A stretch of 64,000 nt of DNA, taken from Ailurus styani (Eukaryota > Chordata > Mammalia > Carnivora > Ailuridae). Location: assembly GCA_002007465.1 (NCBI GenBank), contig LNAC01000232.1, forward strand, positions 1,655,666 through 1,719,665, in the 5' to 3' direction. Position numbers and translations under genes: made by a program. The first letter of the stretch is position 1; the number at the start of each line of letters is the position of its first letter. Below, piece after piece: positions 46,511 through 56,444 of this stretch. The notes below the pieces were generated by a model, which saw only the letters and a list, made by a program, of their open reading frames with translations, had not been told where the DNA came from and did not search any database.

Positions 46511-48289
46511 AATAGTAAACACTTTGACTTGGCAGTAGGCAAGGTGTAATTGCAATATGACAAACTATGCTTAAGGGACTATCTTGTAAATACTTTAGTT
46601 TGGGGTTTGGCATTATTTCATTATATATGTGTGTTTTTTTCCCTATGAAACTTCCTACCTCTTCTCCCACCGCCCCCCCCCAAAGTGTTTTGGGCTTTGG
46701 ATGCAAAAAATTGCCTGAGATGTTTATTAAAAAAAAAAAAAATCACACTGCATCCTGGGTAATGTTTTGCAGCTTGACTTAATTTTAGTCATCTGTTTTA
46801 ATTACCTATTTATAAAAATGCTTTTGCATTTGTAGACATTATTTAATACTTTGGAAGAAGCACCTCATTTGAAATAAATAAATAAATTGTATTTATTTTA
46901 AATAGTCCATGTAAAAGACCTTAAAGGTAATTAATGTAGGTCTCTTAAGTAAGACAAAAGTGATCTTTCCAAGTCTGATGAAGTGATTTGTTTATTTAAC
47001 TTCCCACTTCGGCTGAATCCTTCAGAGTCTAATAACTTTTTTAAAAAAACATGGTTTGGCAATTTGTGTCTAGCTACAAAAACCCTTCTTCAAAAAGAAG
47101 CAATTTAATAACTGGCTTTCTTAAAATTACTTTGAAGAAGGAAGACTGTATAGGGGGTTGGTGTTTTGTTTTATTTTTATTTCAGTGTAATCATTCTTTG
47201 ATAAATTATGTAATCACTGACTTAGTAGAAAAAATATTATTGAACTCCCGGGTTGCAATGACCATAAAATAGTGTATTTTCATATAGAGACTTGAGATAT
47301 TGTGAATAAATTATAAAGGAAACAGCTTATATGCTGGTCAAAGTCCATATGGACCCAATTCATTTTGTGTTCAGTGCTTAATGTGGATATACCAATTTAA
47401 GAAAAACAAAAAGATGGAGGGGGAAAACCTATTGTGCCCTTCTGTATGAGTTTTTTAAAAATCTGCCCTAAGAGTAACTTGGAATGAGATCAGATACAGC
47501 ATTGCATCCGCTGAATGAGACCGGGTAGCATCAGTGTGGTGTTTTTAAAGCCCAGTTCCAGCTTCCCTAGATGTTGCCTTGTAGTTTGGTTTTTCTATCC
47601 CATATTCTTGCTTGGGACTTTATTTGATGTTACCATATATCTGAAGGTCCCTGTCTCCCCCCTGTCTGCCCCCCCAATCACTAGCCATTTTCATTATACT
47701 ATATCTTGTTTTGCTATAGGGCTGCTGAACAGATTTCTTAAGCAGCTTTTTGCAAGGTTAAAAGAATGCAGCTTGGTAACAAGTTTGTGTCATTTTAAAT
47801 ATATACCTTCTAGTAAATAAGGAGAAGTCTGGCAATCAATCCCTTTTAGTGTGTTATATGTTTCACCTGACAACTAAACCTTCTATTGATTAGCCATTAC
47901 TTTGTTAAATAATCCTATGTCATTGAATCCATTGTAAAAAATTAAACTCTTTAAAATGTTTTACCCTAGCAGCACTGTGAAAATTGAAAACTTGTTCAGA
48001 ATTACAGCCTGCTTTCACAAAGAAGGTAGTTTTCAGCAAGGCATCTTACTGGTTTATGCTTATGTGCTTTATATGCAATATAAAAACGTATTAAAGTACT
48101 CCAACGCAAAACTCTCTGCTTCTGGTTCAGCAATGTAAGCTACCTTTTTGAATGTTGCATAGGGACAGAACCTGTCTTGCCAGTGGCAATTATACTCACT
48201 AGTTTAATTTTAGCCTGGAAGGATTCTTATAATAGTAAAATATTGAATGTACAGATACTGAATTTTTTTAGCCTTTTTATTCCAGAGTG

Positions 48290-48480
48290 ATCTTAGGACT
48301 GTGACAAGTTTTAATTTACTAATCTGTGTGACTTCCTTGGGGGGTAAGCAAGATTGTATACCCATTTTACAGATGGGATGGCTAGAAAATAAAAGCTTAT
48401 GTATATCCTTACTTTAGAGATTCTTGCAGATCTAGAACTGGTTTCCTAAATCTATCTAATATTCCCGAGTGCCTTATACT
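48290..48480 (-). mobile_element. Possible MIR, antisense
   Basis: ATACCCATTTTACAGATGGG with GCAGATCTAGAACTGGTTTCC downstream resembles an antisense MIR. Diverged; could be chance in part. Confidence 0.45.
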
Positions 48481-49592
48481 AGCTTCTGAGGGAAAAGGAA
48501 TTTTGGAGGGAAACAAATTAGTTTTCTAACCTGCCATGACTGTTTTTTTTCCCCCAGAAAATAGCATAATATTTTTATTAATTAACTAGGCAGACCTTTA
48601 GTTCTTTTCCCCCCAAAATATTAACTGTATACCTTTATATTTTATTGGAGTAAATTTTTCTTACAGTGAACTGCATAGATATTAATTGTATAAGTCAGTG
48701 AATTTATGATAAATCTGTCTGCCTGTGTAACCACACCCTCATCAAGGTGTGGACACTGTAGAAAATTTTCATTACCCAAGAAAATTTCCTTGGTCTCCTT
48801 CCCAGCCAGTTTTCCCATTGCGCATGAATCAAACATTGATCAACTTACTCTCATAGGTTAGTTTCACCTTTTCTAGAATTTCATGTAATAGTATCATAGA
48901 TTTTTGGGGTCTTAATGTTTATGAGACCCATTTGTGCTGCTGTGTGTATCAGTAGTGTATTCTCTTTTATTGTATATTCTGTTGAATAAACATACTGTAG
49001 TTTGTTTTCCATTCGTTTGGTGGACACCTAAGCTACTTGCATTTTTATAAATGTAGTTGCTATGGATGTTCTTATATAAAGCTTTTTTGGTGAGTACATG
49101 TTGAATACTTCTTGATGTGCTTATTAGCTATTCAGGTGTTGTCTTTTGTGAAGTTTAAGTTTTTTGTCATTTAAAAAAATTGCATTGTCTGTGTTACTGA
49201 GTTCTAGAACTCAAGATACTGGCTCTTTGTGAGATACATGTTCTGAGTATTTTCTCACAAACTATGGCTTGCCTATTTATTCATGGTGTGTTTTGATGAG
49301 AAGCTTCTAATTTTTGAATGAAGCCCAGTCTATCAATCCTTACCTCATGATTGTACAGATACTCTAGGTTTTCTTCTAGAGGGTTTGTAAGTTTTAGCTT
49401 TTACCCTTAAGTCTCTGAGCCATCTCAAATTAAGGCTCATGTGTGCTGTTCATTATTTTCCCCATGCTTTTTTATTCAGTTGTTTTGATACCATTGTTGA
49501 AAAGACTTTCCTTTCCCCCATTGAATTACATGAGGGCTTTTGTCAAAAACTACTTGGCTGTACAAGTGTAGTCTATTTCTGAACCTCCTAGA

Positions 49593-49735
49593 GAAGAGGC
49601 TGCTGCTGGATGCAGAGCAAAGGGTACCAGCAGCTGAGGCACTGACCAGCCCCTTCTTCAGACCCACACAGAAGACAAGTTCAAGTCCTTTTTCTTTTTA
49701 GAAGTGTGTATCAGTAGTGTATTCTTTTATTGTTT
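49593..49735. other. Foreign insert inside the L1, of unknown origin plus a copied L1 piece
   Basis: Between L1 text ending TCTATTTCTGAACCTC and resuming CAAATACTACACTGTCTTG lie about 110 nt of GC-richer sequence of no recognised origin (GAAGAGGCTGCTGCTGGATG...TTCTTCAGACCCACACAG) and then 30 nt that repeat L1 sequence from 48942-48973. The minus strand is open across the GC-rich part, but I cannot name a source gene. Confidence 0.55.
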
Positions 49736-50603
49736 GTAAATAAGGCACCAAATACTACACTGTCTTGATCATTGTAGCTTTAATAAGTCTTGGAATCAAG
49801 TAGTGTGAGTCTTTAATATTCTTAACTTTAATATTATTTTGGTTATCATTGTAGATACTTTGCATTTCTGTATGAATTTTAGAATCATTAGCAGTTTCTT
49901 TTAAGAAGTCTGCAGGGTTTTGATTTGGATCTTATATATATTGGGGGACACACTCTCACATATATATTCATTTGAGTAGAATTAACCTTTCAGTAATAAT
50001 ATTGAGTCTTCCAGTCTATAAACATAGTATATATCTCCATTTAATTTCATCTTTTTAAATTTTTCTAAGCAGTATTTCTTAGTTTTCAGTGTATATTTCT
50101 TACACAGATTTATTTCTGTTTAATGTTTTTCAATGTTACTATAAATTTTTTCATTTGATTTTTGACTCTTGACCCTGTTTCCTGTCATTTGTGAATAAAG
50201 ACAATTTTATTTCTTCTTTTCCAAGTTACTTGCCTTTTGTTTCCTTTTTTTTTTTTTTTTGCTTATTTCAATGACTGTGGCCTCCAATATAATGTTGAAT
50301 AGATGTGGTAAGAGAACATCTTTGCCTTGTTCCCAGTCTCAGAGGGACCGTATTGGTCTTTCATCACTAAGTATGATGTTAGTTGAAATTTGTTTAGATG
50401 TCCTTTATGGGATTAAGAAAGTTCCCTTTTATTTCTAGCTTGCTGAGATTTTGTTTTATTATTGTTATTGTCATTATGAATGAGTGTTTCATTTTGTCAA
50501 ATGCTCCCCTCCACACTTATTCTGTTAATACGGTGAATTACATTAATTGACTTTATTAGGAATTTTTGTGTCTGTATTCATGGGAGATATGGGTCTGTAG
50601 TTT

Positions 50604-50795
50604 CCTTCCTTCCTCCCCTCCTCCCTCCCTCCCTTCCCGCCTTCCTCCGTTCCTTCCTTTCTTCCTTCCTTCTTTCCTTTAGGCTCCACACACAGCAAGG
50701 AGCCCAGTGCGGGGTTTGAACTCACAACCCTGAGATCAAGACCTGAGTTGAGATCAAGAGTCGAACACTTAACCAGCTGAGCCACCCAGGCACCC
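50604..50795 (-). mobile_element. CAN-SINE, antisense, tail converted to (TTCC)n
   Basis: CTGTAGTTT lies at 50595-50603 and 50796-50804. In place of poly(T)/ATTT the tail and part of the body are an 80-nt CCTT/CCCT-rich run; the head side (GAGCCACCCAGGCACC) is normal. Confidence 0.9.
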
Positions 50796-51136
50796 CTGTA
50801 GTTTTCTTTCTAATGACTTTGTCAAGTTTTGGTGTCAAGGTTATGCTGCCCTCATAAAATGAGATGAGAAGTTTTCCCCTCCTCCTCTATTTTCTCAAAA
50901 GTGTTTGTGTATGGTCCTGGTGTTATTTCTTCCCTAATATTTAATGGAATTCACCAGTGAAACCATCTGGGCTAGAAGTTTTCTTTTTGGAGAAGATTTT
51001 GTTTTTTAATTTATGTGGAATAATTTTCACTTAAAATTTCAGTTTCTTTAATAGATACAGAGCTATTCAGGTTTTCTCTTTCTTATTGTGTAAGTTTTGG
51101 TAATTTGGGTCTTTCAAGAAATGTACCCTATTTTAT

Positions 51137-51335
51137 TTTATTTATTTATTTTTTAAGATTTTATTTATTTATTTGAAAGAGAGAGAGACAGCAAGAGAGG
51201 GAACACAAGCAGGGGGAATGGGAGAGGGAGAAGCAGGCTTCCTGCCGAGCAGGGAGCCAGATGCAGTCCCAGGACCCTGAGATCATGACCTCAGCCAAAG
51301 GCAGACTCTTAATGACTGAGACATCCAGGTGCCCC
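51137..51335 (-). mobile_element. CAN-SINE, antisense
   Basis: The 19-bp duplication (GAAATGTACCCTATTTTAT at 51118-51136; one mismatch at 51336-51354). The head is diverged (GAGACATCCAGGTGCC). Confidence 0.95.
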
Positions 51336-51400
51336 GAAATGTGCCCTATTTTATCCAACAGATTATAAGCTGTTCATATTTTTTATTTTAATACTCAGTT

Positions 51401-53275
51401 TATTCTACATTGGGCTAACAAGAGCCCCTTTAGGTTGGCATCTGTGCCCCACTGACATATCTCTGTCATTCCCTGCGCATCTCCAGGTTTATCTTGTATT
51501 TTCCCTGTCCAGTCCTGAAATCACCCATTATCTCCAGAGAGCTATGGTTCCTTTCAGTGTAAAATGGTATTTAGAAGCCATGATTTAAGCATTAACTTAT
51601 ACTTTATATCCATATTGATATATTTTGAAAACCATGAATTTATATTTGTTCCTGCAATTCTAATTCAGTACCACAGAGTTTGTTCTAGATCTCTCCTTTG
51701 CATGTTTATAATTCTCTTTTCTTATAGTGAGAAACCTGGTTTGAGACTTTTTTTTTCCTTTCAGCACTTTAAACGTGTTGTTTCTTGTCTCCTAGTCTTA
51801 GTTGTTTATGGTGAAACTTTTTACGTCTACTTTTGTTTATATTGTTGGCTCCGTGTATGGAGCATCCCTTTTTTCTTAGGCTCTTCAAGGTTTTGTCTTT
51901 ATTACTGGTTTTCAGCAGTTTTGACTGTTTGTGCCTAGTTCTTATTATCTTTGTATTTAATCTCCCTAGAGTTTGCTGATCTTAGATTGGTAAGCCAACA
52001 GTTTTCACTAGTTTGAGAACTGTTTGATCACTAGTCTTATAACTTTTTGGTGTCCCATTCTCACTTCTCTTCTGGGTTTCCAGTTTACACCTATGTTAGA
52101 TCATTAACACTTACCCCACAGATAACTGAGCCTCTGTTCATTTTTTGTTCTTTTACTCTCTCTATCCTTCAGTTTAGATAATTTTAGTTGATCTCTCTTT
52201 AGTTCATTAACCTTTTTGTCTGCCATCTCCAATCTGCTTTTAAGCCCATCCGGTAAATTTTTTAATTTCAGGTAATATACTTTTAAATTGTAGAATTTCT
52301 ATCTGGTTCATTTTAGGTTTTCATTTTTCTGGTGAAAATTTCCATGTGTTTATCCATTATGATTGTATTTTTCATTTAAGATGTTGAATATTATAGCTTC
52401 TATAAAGCCTTTATATACTGATTCCCATAACAGATCATCTTAGGACCATTTTCTGCTGGTTCTTTTTTCTCTTGACCCTGGGTTCCATTTATCTGCTTCT
52501 TATGTCGAGCAATTTTTTATTATATAGTGGACATTATAAATTACTCATTGCAGAGACTCTGGATTCTTTTATCTTCTACTGATTAACTTACCAACTGATC
52601 ACTGTGACTTCACACAGTTTACATTTGTTAGGGTAGGTATGTTTTGATTTTTCCCGTAATCCTAAGGTAGAGCCTCTTCTCCTAAGACTTACTATTTTCT
52701 CTCAATGCAGGGTCCATTCCAAGTTTTCAGTGAAAGTTTGAGATGCCTATTAAATTCCTGTAATTTAGCAGGAATCAGATTCTAAATTCTGTCTCCCCTC
52801 ATGGGCAACAGCTGCAATCCCTGCTCCAGTCTTTTAGTCTTCTGTTATTTCCCATTGAAATCCTTATAGTCTCCCATTCATGTATGTAGTTTGGGGATTA
52901 GCCATGGATTAAAGGAGAATTGAGCCTCTCCTGTGGGTCTGTTCTCTATGATTTCTCAATCTCCAGCCACTATGGCAGCCCCTAGCTCCATCCTTTGGCA
53001 TATCAAGCCAATAAACTGGCTTTCTAATTGAATTTTAGTCACCCTGCATCAAGTAGCTTGGGGGAGTACCCTCAGGGAAAAAGCACATAAACATGTATGT
53101 TACCCTGTGTGTTTCTCCTCTTTGAAAGTCAGTCTACTCTTCCCCTCAGTTTCTTACTACTTTAGGTCATTCTGCAGTACCTTTAAGTAGTTATTATTAA
53201 ATATATTTTCCATGGTTTATAATTGTTAGCTTATGAGAGTTAATCCCATGTAAGCATCTCTGGCATAATTGGAAC
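51401..53275 (-). mobile_element. Old L1 3' region/3' UTR-like sequence, antisense
   Basis: Continuous antisense text of old L1 3' ends: TTTTGTCTTTATTACTGGTTTTCAGC, CTCTATCCTTCAGTTTAG, TTCATTAACCTTTTTGTCTG, GTCGAGCAATTTTTTATTATA. Subfamily and exact limits uncertain; 51564-51938 is open on the + strand only by chance. Confidence 0.65.
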
Positions 53276-53512
53276 TTGACCTCTTTGGCTTACCTTTTTT
53301 ATGCTATTCACTATATAACAATCACTTCAAAAATGTCTTTTAAAAACATAGGAAGTTTCATCTAAAAACTTTTATGTTGTCTATACATGAATAATAAATG
53401 TTTGTGGTATTAGTAGTTGCAGAAATGTATCTTCTGAGCCCAGAAGGTATATACACCAATAGCTGCTGTACACAAAGGCCAGATGATCCAATTTATTCCA
53501 TTAAAATATGTT

Positions 53513-53709
53513 CTGGAGATCCCTGGGTGGCTCAGTCCATTAAGCATCTGCCTTTGGCTCGGGTCATGATCCCAGAGTCCTGGGATCAAGTCCTGCATTA
53601 GGCTCCCTGCTCAGCAGGGAGTCTGCTTCTCCCTCTGCCTGCCACTCTCCCTGCTTGTGCATGCTCTCTCTCTCTCTCTCTCTCTCTCACAAATAAATAA
53701 ATAAAATCT
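53513..53709 (+). mobile_element. CAN-SINE, sense, with (CT)12 tract
   Basis: Head AGATCCCTGGGTGGCTCAGT, body CTGCCTGCCACTCTCCCTGC, a CT run at 53664-53688, tail AAATAAATAAATAAAATC. The 12-bp duplication TTAAAATATGTT lies at 53501-53512 and 53710-53721. Confidence 0.95.
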
Positions 53710-54009
53710 TTAAAATATGTTTTGAAATAATTTCAACTTAAATTATATAAGAATAAAACAGTTAAGTAGATACAAATTTTTTAAAGTTTAATTTGTCTGA
53801 ATGGAAAACCAATTTTATAATACTTTTTCTCCATTTTCTTAAATGTTTTTACTTACGTTTTTCCAAAGAATGATAATTGACCACAATGAATAGTTTATCC
53901 GTTACTGACATAGATAAATAAATAGGAGAAATCATAGCTTTTCCTCACCGAAAAAAAAATCCATTTAATAAATGTGGGAGAAAAGAAGGAAATTTAAAAA
54001 TCACCATCA

Positions 54010-54670
54010 GAACACCATAGTAGAAATTACCATAGGCAAGATCCAACAATGGATGCTAAAATTAGCAGTCAAAAGTTGAAATAGAATTCCAGTATTTGCA
54101 TCATCTCAGAATATTTCTCCCAATACATTTTGTAATTCCTAAAGGAAAAATAACAGACTTACACTGGAGAATCTTGGCAGACATGACCACAGGCAAATGA
54201 TAAAGTCTAACATCACTAGAAATACTTAATAACATGCCTCTTAACTTGATGCATTGAGAAGAGTACATCACCTTTGTGGTAGCCTTACCAATAATGTATA
54301 ACCTCCATCTGAGCATGAGAAAACATGAGACAAAGCCAAATTGAGAGACATTATATAGACTAATCAGTACTCTTCAGAAGTGTCATAGTCCTAAAAGACA
54401 AGACTGAGAAATTGTCACAGATTAGAGGAAACTAAAGAGACATGATAACTAAATTCAGTGTGGCATCTTGGGTTAGATCCTGAATAGAAAAAGGATCTTA
54501 GTGGGAAAATTGGTGAAATTCAAAAGAAATTCTTTATATTGTACCAAGTTAATTGCTTAGTTTTGATAAGTGTTCTCTGGTTATGTAAGTCATTAACATA
54601 AGGGGAAGCTGGGGAGAAGGGTATACAGAAACTCATTTTGCAACTATTCTGTAATCTAGAATTTTAAAAA
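54010..54670 (+). mobile_element. Old L1 3' UTR, sense
   Basis: ATGAGAAAACATGAGACAAAGC, CCAAATTGAGAGACATTATA, CTAAAGAGACATGATAACTAAA and TAACATAAGGGGAAGCTGGGG...GGGTATACAGAAACTC follow the usual order of an old L1 3' end. Confidence 0.8.
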
Positions 54671-54777
54671 ATGGATTCTTTCCTATTGTCGGTTATAAGA
54701 GATTGCCTATGTCTTAAGATTTTTCTCTTTAATTCCAACACATACTGTTCTCCAACATTATAGTTCTCATAGAGTGT

Positions 54778-55155
54778 TCCTAAACCAACAGGATGAACAT
54801 CAACTAGGGACTTGTTACAAAAGAAAATTGTCAGAAGCCTGGGGGTGGGACCTAACAATTTGTGTGTTTGGGTTTTTGGTCCCCCCCCCGGCCCAGATTT
54901 AATTAATTAATTAATTTATTTATTTGAGAGAGAGAGAGCGCGAGTGGGGAGGGAGCAGAGGGAGAGAGAATCCCAAAAAGACTTCATGCCAAGCACAGAG
55001 CCTGTGGGGTTTCATTCATGACCCCGAGATCATGATCCCAGCTGAAATCAAGAGTCAGTTGCCCAACCAACTGAGCCACCCAGGCACTCCAACAATTTGT
55101 GTTTTAACAACCCTCCTAATGATTCTCATGCATGCTAAATTTTGAGGATCATGAT
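54778..55155 (+). mobile_element. MER5-type hAT MITE split by a CAN-SINE
   Basis: 54778-54864 (GGGACTTGTTACAAAAGAAAATTGTCAG, CTGGGGGTGGGACC) and 55102-55155 (CCCTCCTAATGATTCTCATGC, TTTTGAGGATCATG) join into one MER5-like element once the SINE is ignored. Confidence 0.75.
54865..55090 (-). mobile_element. CAN-SINE, antisense, unusual C-rich tail end
   Basis: AACAATTTGTG lies at 54854-54864 and 55091-55101. The left end reads GGTTTTTGGTC9GGCCCAG before (ATTA)n and (ATTT)n, instead of plain poly(T). Older body. Confidence 0.92.
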
Positions 55156-55244
55156 TTATACCATCAGTAAAAACTAAAAAATATTGTTTTACTATATTGG
55201 CTTATTAATAATAATGTTTGCTTACCATGAAATAAACCAATTTT

Positions 55245-56105
55245 TTATATTGTGGTAAAATACATGTAACATAACATTTACCATCTTAACCATTGTTAAA
55301 TGTACAGTTCAGCGGTTTAAGTACATTCACATTGTTGTGTAACTGTCACCACCATCCATTCCCAAAACTCTCTTCATTTTGTAAAACTGAAACCCTCTAC
55401 CCATTAAACAGTAACATCCTATTTCTTCTCCCAGCTCTGGCAACCATCATTCTACTTTCTGTCTCTCTGATTTTGCATCCTGTAAATATTTTATATAAGT
55501 GGAATCATATAGTGTTTATCTTTATGTGACTGGCTTAGTTTACCTACCATAATGTCCCAAAGGTTCTTTCATATCGTAGTATAAGTCAGAATTTCCTTCC
55601 TTTTTAAGGCTGAATCCTATTCCATTTGATGTATATGCCACATTTTGTGTGTCCCTTCATTTGTCAGTGGACACTTGGGTTCTTCCATGTTTTGGCAGTT
55701 TTGAGTAATGCTGCTAGGAACACGGATATACAAATATCTTTTCAAGATTCTGCTTTCGTTTCTTTTGCGTATATACCCAGAAGTGGCGTTGTTGGATCAT
55801 ATAGTAATTCCAATTTTAATTTTTTGAGGAACCACCACTGTCCTGTTTTCCACTGCAGTTTATACTTATACATTCCCACTGCAGTGCACAGTGGTTGCAG
55901 TTTCTCCACATCCTTGCCAACACTTGCTGTTTTCTGTTTTTTAATAGTAACCATCCTAGTGAGAATGAAGTGGTATCTCATTGTGGATTTGATTTGTATT
56001 TCTGAAATGGTTAGTGATGTTGAGCATCTTGTCATGTGCTTGTTGGCCATTTGTATATCTTATTTGGATAAATGTCTCTTCAAGTCCTTTGCACATTTTT
56101 GAATA
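55245..56105 (-). mobile_element. Old L1 3' end, antisense, ending 250 nt before BTRC exon 4
   Basis: ATTGTGGTAAAATACATGTA, ACCATCTTAACCATTGTTAA, CTGGCAACCATCATTCTAC, ATACCCAGAAGTGGCGTTG, CTCCACATCCTTGCCAACAC and TTGGCCATTTGTATATC. Same family and order as 38880-40770 but without later insertions. The 158-codon + strand ORF here is an antisense shadow. Confidence 0.88.
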
Positions 56106-56354
56106 GCACTCCCACGTTCCATATGCTCAGAGAGACCACTGTTGGTTACATACTTGTCCATGAGCTCTTCAGTGGCTCTTGTGGGGTCTCACTTTCTTTG
56201 CTTCCATCTGCCTACCTTGTTTCCAGTTCCCATAAATCTGGAATTTATACGTAAGTCTATTCGTGTGTTGATTTTGAGAATAGGACAGAGTTTGAAAACT
56301 GTATGTGACCGCATTTTAATATTTAAACTTGTTTCCGAAACATTCTCTTTACAG

Positions 56355-56444
56355 ACTTACAACAGCTGTGCCAGGCTCTGCTTAAACCAAGAAACAGTAT
56401 GTCTAGCAAGCACTGCTATGAAGACTGAAAATTGTGTGGCCAAA
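56355..56444 (+). CDS. BTRC: BTRC coding exon 4 (30 codons)
   Basis: Phase-0 exon beginning TYNSCARLCLNQETVC and ending KTENCVAK, corresponding from memory to human residues 79-108. The acceptor is AACATTCTCTTTACAG and the donor AAA|GTAAGT, close to the ideal U1 match and the strongest of the three. The peptide is cysteine-rich (four Cys in 30 residues) but I recognise no metal-binding pattern. The next human exon should begin TKLANGTSS; nothing encoding this follows before 64000, so intron 4 runs off the window. An old antisense L1 ends about 250 nt upstream, very near the acceptor. Confidence 0.95.

Larger units (their letters stand above)
48640..51400 (-). mobile_element. Old L1 (L1M-like), antisense, long ORF2 segment
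   Basis: Antisense L1 ORF2 text in order: TTGAATAAACATACTGTAG, CTATTTATTCATGGTGTG, CTACACTGTCTTGATCATTG, TTGCCTTGTTCCCAGTCTCAG, AAACCATCTGGGCTAGAAGT. Interrupted by a chimeric insert (49593-49735) and two CAN-SINEs (50604-50795, 51137-51335). Full of stops on the coding strand. Confidence 0.85.
41498..56354 (+). other. BTRC: BTRC intron 3 (14.9 kb)
   Basis: 42008-50603 has no CAN-SINE. Within it 42710-44340 and 44780-48280 contain no gene or repeat that I recognise except short A-rich, CAA and T/C-rich patches and one CTCF-like site. From about 48.6 to 53.3 kb the intron is almost entirely old antisense L1. 53722-54010 shows nothing recognisable. Confidence 0.85.

Noticed and set aside
51564..51938. 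124-codon + strand ORF rich in F, L, Y
   Set aside because: AT-rich old L1 sequence read backwards; no protein family recognised.
55626..56102. 158-codon + strand ORF, the second longest in the window
   Set aside because: It lies entirely in an antisense L1 3' segment; the minus strand carries L1 ORF2 remnants here.
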